From Pilasporangium apinafurcum (lineage: Eukaryota > Oomycota > Peronosporomycetes > Pythiales > Pythiaceae): a DNA stretch of 64,000 bases. The stretch covers positions 722,537 to 786,536 of the forward strand of contig BCKE01000003.1 in assembly GCA_001600495.1 (NCBI GenBank). The letters are read 5' to 3'. Positions within the stretch are counted from its first letter, which is position 1, and each line of letters opens with the position of its first letter. This document shows positions 35,873-45,263 of the stretch, one piece after another. Position numbers and translations under genes: made by a program. The notes below the pieces were generated by a model that saw nothing but the letters and a program-made list of their open reading frames with translations, was not told where the DNA came from and did no database searches.

Positions 35873-36487
35873 ATGACAACCACAGAGATATGCAGCAATA
35901 TGGCCACAGTAAAGCGAAATTCCTGTCTATCTGACAAGCATATACTCATCATGCAACGATTTATACGTGACAAAGTGATCACGCGGCAATTACGAACAGA
36001 TGTCAAAAATTTGCGGTTGCTGAACCGTGCGTTTGACAACTATACATCGCCATTACTTTCGTATCAAACCGCTCACCATAAGGAGCAATATGTCACCCTT
36101 GACCAGCGCAAATATCGAACAGATCACCAGCGTGACGTCAACCTTCAGCATAATTGGCTGCTAGTCTCTTCAGAATCGGCAAATACAGAAAGTGAACCTG
36201 TTGCAGATGCCGCAAACGCTAGTAGCAGCAGTGATGACGAGCAAGTGACAGTGGAAACGGTTGTTCACAACCTGTATCTGCGACTCGAAGCAACTACACA
36301 GGAATGCAATGCAAAGGATCATCGCATACAAGAATTGGAGACACTCGTTGCTTCTCTCACTGCTGAAAAACAGTGCTTAGTACTCCAACTTGGCGTCCTT
36401 TCTGAAAAAAGTCGCATTCTTGTACACGATTGTGCGGATAGTGTGTTAGAATATGATGTCGGGAATCAGTCGACTGGTATAGAGTAA
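35873..36487 (+). CDS. Unrecognised 204-residue coiled-coil protein
   Basis: A single-exon frame of 204 codons. The N-terminal half is basic (IMQRFIRDKVITRQLRTDVKNLRLLNRAF) and probably helical. The middle is Ser/Asp-rich (SSSSDDEQ). Residues about 130-180 form a clear heptad-pattern coiled coil (LYLRLEATTQ, IQELETLVASLTAEK). No enzyme motif or membrane segment is visible. It lies 256 bp after TRAPPC8 in the same orientation, and its 3' end faces the STIL gene, 142 bp away. I do not recognise the family. An in-frame second Met at residue 10 could also be the start. Confidence 0.7.
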   Translation: MTTTEICSNMATVKRNSCLSDKHILIMQRFIRDKVITRQLRTDVKNLRLLNRAFDNYTSPLLSYQTAHHKEQYVTLDQRKYRTDHQRDVNLQHNWLLVSSESANTESEPVADAANASSSSDDEQVTVETVVHNLYLRLEATTQECNAKDHRIQELETLVASLTAEKQCLVLQLGVLSEKSRILVHDCADSVLEYDVGNQSTGIE

Positions 36488-36629
36488 ACATATTCCGCAT
36501 CCTTGTATAACAAGACGAGTAAAGATGACTTCAACTTACAATCACGAGTTATGAAACAGCCTGTCTTCAAGGAGCTGTTATATTCTACAAGGTTTTACAT
36601 GACCTACGTCAGCTATTTCCTTCGTTTCT

Positions 36630-39600
36630 TCACGCGAGCATCAACTTTTTGTATTTCAGCTCAATCAATCGAATCTCTTCGTCTTCTGAATCTGACAGAT
36701 ACGATGGCTCATTGTTGAACTTGATCCGAGGAACACAGAAGCTATGAAGATCTGACGTCGGTGCGGTAAAGCATCCACGATGGTGGTCTACTAACCCACC
36801 AATTTTCTCGAGATATGAATCGGGCATTAACAGTCGTTCGACCACTGGTGAATCATCATCTTCGTGGGTGTCATCCTCAGCTATAGAATCTATTTGATCT
36901 CTGCCTTTGCCATGGTTGGTAGCGATGATAGGCGTCGTATCTTCACCATCCTCCACTTTATTGCCATTCTGGAGTTGGGGTTCTTCTGTGCTTTGCTTAA
37001 TCGGACTGTATCTGGCAGAGTCTATCCCACCAGCTTTCTTCGTTCCAACCAGTGACGACGATAGTGATGATAACTCGGAGCCAAGGGACTCGTTGCTGAG
37101 GGAGGAAAGATGAAGCGAGCTCATGGAGCTATTTTCGTCATCGTACTCCTTCTTTGCTTCATCGTCTTCATCACCATCAAACATATGCTGATCAGGTTCA
37201 TGATCATGATCAATCGAAGGAGACGCTGACACTTTGTCCCCCTGACTTGTACGAAACGATCCCGAACTCGAAGCTTTTGATGCCGCCAGTTCATCCGTTG
37301 CTTCCATTTCAGATTTTCTCTCAGTTTCTATAATGCCGGTTCGTAATTCGTCTGAGTGGATGATATCGTCCTTAAATGTTCTAGGAAGATGTTCATCTGT
37401 ATCAATGTTGGTCGAGACATTCAAGAGGCGTCGCAATTGAGCGATCTGTTCTTGCATTTCGTGCAGTTGCTTCTGTTGATTCTCCAATATCTGCTGGTGT
37501 TGAATACTTAATAGTTGCTGAGATTTGCAACAAAAATGACTGCTAGTAGATCGATCACTTTGCCTTCTATCGTGCAGAAGGTCGGCTGCATTATGAATAT
37601 CTGGATTTTGCTCGATCGGCGTATTCATGAATTGTCTTTCGCTTATAGCAGCTGCCTCAGTGACATGCTCATCACGCTCAGCACTATCTTGCACTTGTTC
37701 ACCAGCGATTATGATATTGGCAACGTTTTTGGTAGAGATGGTCATTGTTGTATCCCTGTATGAGCTAAAACATAAGAATATGAATCATAAAGAGTGGACA
37801 ATAAATATTGAATCGTACCGTGGAGATCCTGGTTTAGGGGTACCAGCGCTGTTGTCTGGACTTGCAGATCCGTTTGCTGCCTTCAAATATGACGGAAACG
37901 AGTCACGAACGCGTTTGTCATCGTCACTGCGAATACGACGTTGGGCTTCAGTTTGACTGCCATTTTGCTCATTGTCTTCAACATATCCTATCTGGCGAGG
38001 AAATGTTGGAATATCCAATTCCTCTTTTGCTTGGTGCCATGCCTCATTGGATGATATAGCAATCGAGACCTCTATGTCTGCGGTAACTCTGGGAACACCA
38101 GCCAAACACGATCGCTCATATGCGTACAAGTCCATAGGCATAATGTTCTTCTGTGTATCGATAGGTTCGATAACACTGCACTCAAAAAAGCGCGGCAGCG
38201 GGCTTACTGTGCGTCCATCCAAAGAATTGTCGGTAGGATACAACGCAACCAAAAATGTGTTCAATGACAGCTCCACTTTTTCTTTGATACTTTTTGCCAG
38301 CAGATATCCGATACACGCAAAATACAAGAACGGATCCGCCAGCTGAAGTCGGGCCGTTTCATCGTTCCATTCATCGTCAAGGGGAATACCATATGCCCAA
38401 ATACCAACAATCGGTCGCTGTAAGACGAGCGGATCGGATTTCAGCAGAGGAACCGCTTTTCGTGCACGATCCAAAGTAAGATATCCGGATCGCCTTGTTG
38501 AATCGCTGGTGCCAAACTCCCGACGAGACAGACTAACTGCAAGTGGTGTCATCAGAAGTGGCAAGTTCCGAATAAGCGTAAATTGAAAGGTAATCGAAGG
38601 CATGGGGCACTCCAGTCGAAATTCCAGTTGGGCTTCATGTGCTGGAGAAGTCGCAATGAGCAACTTTGGCTATGATGTAACGAAAAGAAGAACACAAACA
38701 TGAATTCAGTCCAACGAACAACCAAAGGAAGGCGACAAACTTGTATGTCAATTCATGCTGTAAGCAAACCTGCAGTTTGCACGACACAAAGTCCTGGCTT
38801 TCGTCGCTATATCTGATGTGGGCCTCAGATATGGCTGATATGTATGTTTCCTGTTAAATAATAGAAAGTTTCAGCGATCTGTATTCGCATAGTTCGATTA
38901 GACAGAACACAACAAGCAATAAGATCTTACTTTTGAAAGCTTCAAGGTCTGTTGTTCGTCCATAAAGTACACTGGAACCCACCAGGCATTTACAGAGTTC
39001 GCTTGAACAGCGTCCTGCATACAGTCGCGTCATCGAATTAGTACAAAGAATAGGCTTCCACTAAAATGACTGCTGACGAGTAGATACCTTGCCTACGGCG
39101 ACACCAGTGAGGTCTACAACTTTACTACCCAACATTGCACCGTCTCCATACATGTAACAAGTAGCTATGTTGGAAGTTCGTAATGTCTTCGTTCTCCGTT
39201 GTTGTTTAAACACCTCGTAAATTTGCTTTAAGGCGTCAGCGGTAATCCGGAATTGAGGCACGATTTGCTGAGTGGAAATTGTAAGAGCATCGGCCAAATG
39301 TCTCCGATCCCTGTTGCAACAATACCGGCAAGAGTGAAAGAAGTCAGCTTGATAAGCCTTGAACCCATTTCATCATTATTAGATATATAACTTGCCATAA
39401 GATCGATCGCGTCGCTGGGAATTCGATGTTTCCGATATGCAATCGTGGCAGCGCGTTGCCTCCTTCCATTATCGTCGTTGCAGATTGAGAAGGAGCTTTT
39501 TGCCACCGTTGTTGTGGCTGTGGAGGGTGGGCCGCCGGTGGACTATCCCACACAAAATAGAACAACCAATGCACAAAAAACAAGAGCACAAACAGAAATT

Positions 39601-39935
39601 GGATGTCAGTTTGCAAGCTCTGTCTTCAAAATCAGCTAATTGACAGTTTATACAATGACGCACATTCTTCGCTGCAGCGAATGTGTCTCAAACGGAACGA
39701 AAGTTGGTTTTCTGGCGCGGTTGTCGTCCTCGTCGGTAGTATCAGAGAAAAACGCCGATTTCCCAGACCGCTTTCGCCTCAATTTCGATTCTCCACCATC
39801 AACAGCAAGACCGGAAGAGACTAAAATCGCAGAGTTTGGCCGCTGTGCTTTGCTTCGAATCACACGTGGGACGCTGAAGATCGTCTGGTCGCTGTCGTCC
39901 AGTTCCGCATCATAATGTGCGAATGACCGCCGCAT
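36630..39935 (-). CDS. STIL: STIL/SAS-5/Ana2-family centriole assembly protein
   Basis: Seven exons in transcript order: 39935-39654, 39542-39392, 39347-39088, 39014-38931, 38850-38770, 38669-37819 and 37764-36630; 947 residues. The STIL N-terminal region is recognised by GYLTLDRARK (about residue 348), SDPLVLQRPIVGIWAYGI and a downstream PRFFEC block, matching the order in animal STIL. A central coiled coil (about 643-685, QILENQQKQLHEMQ) corresponds to the Plk4-binding coiled coil. The C-terminal 45 residues (PRIKFNN, SDSEDEEIRLIELKYKKLML) resemble the STAN motif that binds SAS-6. STIL recruits SAS-6 to start cartwheel formation, needed for basal bodies of swimming zoospores. Junctions of exons 1-3 are the least certain: the 44-bp intron at 39391-39348 is required to keep frame, but a GC donor 4 bp earlier with a different acceptor also fits. 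Confidence 0.75.
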
Positions 39936-40310
39936 TCTGCGGTTCTATTTGACTTGAAAATATGAATGTTTGTCGGCTCCAGCGCGCGGAAAAGGAATAA
40001 GAAAATTTCTACCTCAAGAAGCGTATGATTGGCTGAAATTTTGAAATACTCGTAATTTATTGGCTTAAAAATGAAGATGAAGCTTAAGGATTGGTGAAAA
40101 ATAATACTGCCGATTTGTGGAAGATTATCGAGCATGAGATGACATCGCGCGTTGATGGAGGCGTCCCATCCTTCATATATTTAGCTTACGGCGCAGATGT
40201 AAACGCAGGTATACACGAATTACAATTGCTTGGTGGCGTACATGGATGGACTGACGAATGAATATCTCCGTTCACTAGAACAATACAACAGCGAGGTGGT
40301 GTTCATTCGT
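39936..40310. promoter_or_regulatory. STIL promoter region with three CCAAT boxes
   Basis: ATTGG (CCAAT on the minus strand, the STIL strand) occurs at 40028-40032, 40059-40063 and 40090-40094. The spacings are equal at 31 bp, and the boxes lie about 93-159 bp upstream of the STIL ATG. The rest, towards 40310, is the 3' flank of the PI4K-like gene. No coding sequence is seen. Confidence 0.5.
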
Positions 40311-42266
40311 TCAGCACACATCTACAGAAGTAATCGCTTCCTCCAGCAATCGTTCCAGTACCACGAAAAATTCTCTTGGAGGACGACGACTAAGGATACC
40401 TAACGGAATGCTTCCCTTTTGCTCGTTGAACTCGTTCTTTTTGAATACAAACGGGATGCCAACAGTGCTGCAGGCACGCTGGATCAACTCTTCCAGCATT
40501 GAAGGTTCCTCAAAACAACCGTCGCGCTGCAAGAACGTGCCTATCCAGTGCAGTGTCTTGCCGTGTAGCACGGCAAGCTGCAGGAATTTTGTCGTAATCT
40601 GGAGCGTGACGATGCATTCCTCACGGATGCCCAGTCGACGCAACGCTTGTGCGTCTGCGTCTGCGTCCAATGATGCCACGTACTCGCGCGCCTGATTAGA
40701 AAAGGGGGCTTTGCATTGCGGGTAATCCAGCCAGTCGAAGCGTGCTTCGGAGAGATGAAACCAGCTCGGCAAGATGCACCCGTGATCAATGGGCACCATC
40801 GTGTACGGTGCTTTGTCACCAATCAACAAGATGTTCCCAGGATGGCGGTCCGTGTTGAACAGCCGAATATCCAGTACCCCAATGCGATGAACTTGGTCGA
40901 CAGGAACGAACTTTGCAGCCTTTTCAAGGTCAAATGGCATGCCAAAGTTCTCCATACTACCGATGCTGCTGCGCATGAAGCGTTGCACCGCACCGTTTTG
41001 TTTGGTCCGACCGCCGTTCAAGCCCTGTGAAAGTTGCAGACGTGCCACCGCAGTAGGAGGAACACCGCTAAAGCCATTGCAGCGCAAATCCAGCACGTAC
41101 GCGGCCTCTTCACGGATGGCTCCTTCTCCGGGAAATAGCCCTTCACGGACGAATTTTTCTTCTTCGGCAGGCTTAAACATAGCTAGTTTCTCGCCGCTAG
41201 AGCGTGACTGTACGGCGTACACACCGCCTTCACCTTCTGCAACGGGATCGGCTACACCGTCAGTGGACGAACTCAATTGTGCGACGTCCCACAGCATCTT
41301 GCGACGAAGCCCTCCACCAGAATTCAAACGACGCAATTGAAGCCGTGCAATGAAACCATCTTGCCCCTGTTGTGCCAACTCCGAAACATCCACGTAGACT
41401 TCGTCATTGTTGCGCGCAAAGAATGCCTGCGTCGCTGGAGTACGATTGGAAGTTTTGTCGTAGGTGGATCCTGCCTTAAAGACTAGCAGGCGATTGCTGC
41501 TATTGTTGTTGTTCTGGCGGACTCCACTACTAAGCTGCCACTTCAACTCTAATTCTTCAGCGGTCTGCTTCACCAAATCTTGCTCCTCAGTACAGAAGTA
41601 ACTGGGGAATTCTGCTATCATTGCATCCGGATTTTTGCGAAACTCGTCCAGTTCTTGGTATACAGATGACTTTTTTAGCGTTGCCTCAGTTAGCAAAAGT
41701 GGCATAGAATCGTTTTCACATGCCAGCAAATCTGCATCGGTACCCGCATCGTGTGTGCATTGGCGAATATGAATCGACGCAAGTGATAGTTTTTGATTCG
41801 AAGAACAGAGATCCACAAGATGATTTGTACTGCTGGATCGTTTAATTTCACAGACCGTCTCGGTATGCACCGGAAAAACACGTTCTCCTTGGTCTAGATC
41901 ATCATCATCTTGTGGCTGTTGGTCGCGATTCTTCTTCCATCCAAAGGCTTTGAGAGGAGAGAGGAGAGAAGCCATGGAACTGGAAGATACGGATGGTACC
42001 CTCATCATTGTGTCATGATGGCTTTGGTAGTTATTGTCGCGAGGCTTGTCCAATACTTGTTTGAGAGTCTTCTTCACAGACACAGGAGTGGTAGGACTGG
42101 ATGGCCACGTGTTCGCTCGCCATCCATTCCCAAGCCGTTGTTGCTCAACATGTGGGCATGATTCCAGATGTCGACTGGGTGCTGAAGCTAAACGAATCGT
42201 TAGCTTAGGAGGAGACTCGCACGGCGATGTGCATAGCGTGCTGGTATTAGTGGGGATCAGCACCAT
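40311..42266 (-). CDS. Phosphatidylinositol 4-kinase gamma-like (PI3/4-kinase fold) protein
   Basis: A single exon of 651 residues from the first ATG at 42266; the frame extends only a few codons further to a GTG. The N-terminal half is Ser/Pro-rich and probably disordered. The catalytic domain (about 345-630) has the features of plant PI4K-gamma proteins: GEKLAMFKPAEEE (ATP-binding Lys), PGEGAIREEAAYVLD, GFSGVPPTA, the catalytic loop HRIGVLDIRLFNTDRHPGNIL, and YTMVPIDHGCILP in the metal-binding position. Key residues of the loop (D and N in DRHPGN) are intact. Plant PI4K-gamma members are often protein kinases rather than lipid kinases, so the substrate is left open. No ubiquitin-like domain is visible, unlike some plant relatives. 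Confidence 0.85.
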   Translation of the reverse strand: MVLIPTNTSTLCTSPCESPPKLTIRLASAPSRHLESCPHVEQQRLGNGWRANTWPSSPTTPVSVKKTLKQVLDKPRDNNYQSHHDTMMRVPSVSSSSMASLLSPLKAFGWKKNRDQQPQDDDDLDQGERVFPVHTETVCEIKRSSSTNHLVDLCSSNQKLSLASIHIRQCTHDAGTDADLLACENDSMPLLLTEATLKKSSVYQELDEFRKNPDAMIAEFPSYFCTEEQDLVKQTAEELELKWQLSSGVRQNNNNSSNRLLVFKAGSTYDKTSNRTPATQAFFARNNDEVYVDVSELAQQGQDGFIARLQLRRLNSGGGLRRKMLWDVAQLSSSTDGVADPVAEGEGGVYAVQSRSSGEKLAMFKPAEEEKFVREGLFPGEGAIREEAAYVLDLRCNGFSGVPPTAVARLQLSQGLNGGRTKQNGAVQRFMRSSIGSMENFGMPFDLEKAAKFVPVDQVHRIGVLDIRLFNTDRHPGNILLIGDKAPYTMVPIDHGCILPSWFHLSEARFDWLDYPQCKAPFSNQAREYVASLDADADAQALRRLGIREECIVTLQITTKFLQLAVLHGKTLHWIGTFLQRDGCFEEPSMLEELIQRACSTVGIPFVFKKNEFNEQKGSIPLGILSRRPPREFFVVLERLLEEAITSVDVC

Positions 42267-43361
42267 ATTGGTTGAGAACCAGACAGTAACAAGCACGGCA
42301 CTTCAGCGCGAATTCCTGGATCAGAACAGCTAGCAGACTCACAAACCAAGCACGTATCAATAACACGAGGAGGGGGGAGGGGGGGGGGGAGAAATACTAT
42401 CGTTGATCAACGCGTTGAGATCCAAATCGAGGCCTGAGATGGCACTATAAGTTTAAATTGCCACTGTCTGCCTTGTCTACTTCCAATCCAAGTTTTTCTC
42501 GCCTGCCAGCTCACCTCCAGCCCAGCCGTAGTCTGCGCAGTGATAGAACGAGCGCCTGCCAAAGCCAAATGAAATACTCCTTTGCTCCTCCTCTCTGCTT
42601 TTACTCGGCTTTCTCGTGTTCTGGAATGAAGATAAGCGCTCGGATCTGCGGTGTGTGAGTGAGGTTGTTGGGAGAGGAGAGACGAGCAGTAACGTCGTCC
42701 AGTACGTTCAAACCAAAAATAAAAATCACGAAGCGGCTGCTCAACAGGGAATAGCGACGTGAGAAGGCAACTACAAAGGATGAATGCAAGAACGAGGTCG
42801 CAAAAACCGGAAGGAGCAGGGAAATGAACGGCCAGATGAGACCTTGGTAGGTGTGTTCTTCTTATACGCTAAAAGTAGCCTATCCAACGTTCTACAAAAA
42901 CGTATCCCGTTGACGAGAAGCTTCTGAGCCGCGAAAGTACAGTTTATCCAAGAAGAACAACAGCAGACATGCGTTGCGGCAGATGATGATGGTGATGAGC
43001 ATCCCTTCCTATCTATCTAAGGATAGCTACCTTTCTATCCTTTCTGTCGCACAATAACGTTTATGGACGTATAAGCCAGGGCTTTCAAGGTATGCACACA
43101 TGAGAACATAGCCGCAGCAAAGGAAGCAAAGTGTTGAGGAGGTTCAGTGCATTGTGATGAAGATTGATAAGCAAACAACCATACTGAAGGGGAGTAAAGA
43201 GATCCTGATTTGGAGTATGAGAAACTATTCTCGTTCTTGGTGACGTTGAAGTTGGGAGTAACGGTAAAATTCCAGTTGTGATTGATGAAGATACTCAGAT
43301 TTATCTTGGTTTTTGTATGCTATGTCGGTTACCACACATTCAACTTGTCCTTTATTTGAAA
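42267..43361. other. Upstream region of the PI4K-like gene with poly-G tract and hairpin
   Basis: No gene is supported in this 1.1 kb. Two local structures are visible: a G-rich run at 42367-42391 (AGGAGGGGGGAGGGG followed by more G), and an 8-bp perfect hairpin AAGGATAG/CTATCCTT at 43019-43026 and 43035-43042. Small open frames such as 42458-42658 have no protein character. Confidence 0.5.
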
Positions 43362-43362
43362 T

Positions 43363-44086
43363 TTACATGCTTTTTTTGTACTGGACGATTCGTTTTCGAA
43401 TTGCTGTCGCTTCGATGAGAAATCGCGCTGCGCCGATGACTGTGACAAAATACCAGAATGCAGCCGCCAAGTCATGGTTTTCGCGCTCAGATGTGTCAGC
43501 AAGAGGGCCAGTGAGCGTGAAGACCTCATAGAGCAAAACTATCGCATGTGGGTGCACAAAATTTCGTTATTGATAATTTTATCGTTCGCATACTGTCCAA
43601 CTCGTGTTGGACAACAATAATCCTTTTCACATATCGCACATGACGAACCACTACAGCTTTATTGCACAACAACTTCCAGAAAAATGATGATTTCATGATC
43701 AACCATGCTTTTATAACAAGGTTGAGTGACTGATACTTACCTCGGTACAATGTGGCTTTTGAGCAAATTAAGCACTATTTGTGTAACACGTCCAGTGAAA
43801 TGTGATCTCGTCTTGCTGGCTCGAACCGCGATTTGACCACTCATATACGCAATCTTGTCATGTAATGATTTGGACCGAGTGCACTCAAATAAACTTGCTA
43901 ACAGAACCGGCAATCCTGTATCTGAAGCCCCAGAACTTCAACTTGAAGGTTCTTTACCTACCCGATGTGATTGGTGGACTGGTATTAAAGTAGAGCTGCG
44001 CCTTTGCTGTGAGCGAGAGAGTCTCGCCCACCGCTCTGATTGAGAGGCAGCATTGGTCCATCAAACACTTGGATGTTAGCTGCCAT
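43363..44086 (-). pseudogene. Unresolved minus-strand coding segments of a membrane protein, possibly frame-disrupted
   Basis: Three segments look coding. A short one begins at the ATG at 44086 (MAANIQVFDGPMLPLN). A 60-codon stretch follows, starting near 43922 (DTGLPVLLASLFEC, then AYMSGQIAVRASKTRSHFTGR, ending VPR) and closing at 43742 with a strong GTAAGT donor. The third runs from 43547 to 43363 (LLYEVFTLTGPLADTSER, AAAFWYFVTVIGAARFLIEA) and ends in a basic tail. The 43742 donor leaves phase 2, while the only usable acceptor before the third segment (GCGATAG, TTTT) needs phase 1. The frame therefore fails by one base next to homopolymers (AAAA in segment 2, TTTT in segment 3). Either the gene carries a one-base indel or my splicing is wrong. 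I do not recognise the family; the third segment has one likely membrane helix. Confidence 0.35.
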
Positions 44087-44293
44087 GGTGACAGGGGACA
44101 GCCATATCTCGATGGATTATGACTCTAAGATATAAAGTGGTCAACACTCGATTCATAGTATCGTTTTCGTCAAAAATATTCACTCAGTTTGTAATGAAGT
44201 AAGCATTGAATACAAGACCAACATCGGAGAAGTCCCTCCCATTAAACTTTCTGTTAGCAACATGGATTTAACATCAACATCGTGCGAAAGGTA

Positions 44294-44814
44294 TTATTTA
44301 GGACGAATTCTGGGTATCTCGCCCAGTGGCGCCTCTTTGGACTCTCTCGGTGCACTGACTAGACGCCTTGGCGTCTGTATCGAATCTGTGACACATTTTT
44401 GAAGTGACTTTAACATCATTGCGTCCATTACTACGTCATTCGAATGCAGTTCTTGATATCTTTGCATGTCCTTTGCCACATAAGAGTGGCAAACGCAACG
44501 CTAGTCTCCATTTACTTCAAAGGAGATGACGTGCGGATATGCACCATAATCAGGTCTAAAGGCTACTATTACTTCAAGGTTCAGATCTGACAGCTGCAGC
44601 CGTTAACTAACTATATACATGAAATTTACGACCAGATTTCATAACTTCATGCAGCTGCGCAGACGTAGTTTATGTTGCGCAAAGCCCGCATCCGTGGGAC
44701 GAGGCAGAACACTTTTGTTGACTTGGTTTCAGTATAGAAGTGCAGTTCCATTAAGGCGTGTCTTCCCTTCAGGTAAACCAGGATGTCACCTAAACCTAAC
44801 GATGTCGACGACAT
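44294..44814 (-). pseudogene. Unresolved minus-strand coding segments interrupted by an in-frame TAG
   Basis: An ATG at 44814 opens a 56-codon frame (MSSTSLGLGDILVYLKGRH, then LHFYTETKSTKVFCLVPRM) that can be spliced after NYV. A next segment (LSDLNLEVIVAFRPDYGAY, then PHVISFEVNGD) runs into TAG at about 44501, after which the same frame continues (RCVCHSYVAKDMQRYQELH ... PRIRPK) to a normal stop at 44294. A 72-bp intron ending at that TAG (donor GTAATA after NLE) would remove both the stop and the middle part. Possibilities are a normal three-exon gene of about 130 residues, a nonsense-disrupted gene, or a sequencing fault. The family is not recognised. Confidence 0.35.
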
Positions 44815-45263
44815 GGTAATTTTCGGATTAGTGCGAATCTATCCCGTTCTTGTGTTTTGGTTAGCTTTTGGTCAGAGTGATGGTCATTTGTGGGAATTTA
44901 TCACCGACCTTGAACTTTGGACTGTGCGGTAATTTACGAAAAATTTACTGTGTGACGTTTTTTGGACGCGCTACAAAGACTGGGCGGATGCGTAAAATAC
45001 GAGCACTTTTCCAACTTTTCCGGGAAGAAAGTTTTTTTGCTTCGAAAATAAACAAAAGGCAAAATACACAAAGAGCAGCAGCACTCTCACGGAACCCAAC
45101 TGTGCAGAAAGACTCGACTGGCACTGCGCGCGCTTCGACTCGTTGGGTGTGAAGAAGCGATCGCCCCTTGACGTGTGTGTGAGGGTCGTAGTCTATCTTG
45201 TTCTATTTCTCTCTGGGTCTATACGCGAGAAGGGAAAAAAATAAATAATACAAAGACCAAAAA
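44815..45263. promoter_or_regulatory. Intergenic region upstream of the PSP1-domain gene
   Basis: No coding sequence is supported. The region separates the putative minus-strand start at 44814 from the PSP1-domain gene. It includes a T/A-rich block near 45000-45060 and a CT-rich stretch just before 45264. Nothing further is recognised. Confidence 0.45.

Noticed and set aside
39344-39506. Apparent frameshift between overlapping minus-strand frames in the STIL N-terminus
   Set aside because: Explained by a 44-bp intron that restores a continuous STIL-like frame.
43808-43832. tRNA T-arm-like string (GGTTCGAGCC on the minus strand)
   Set aside because: The flanks do not pair as a T stem and no acceptor or anticodon arm can be placed.
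44501-44515. A 15-bp intron removing the in-frame TAG
   Set aside because: Too short to be spliced by any known spliceosome.
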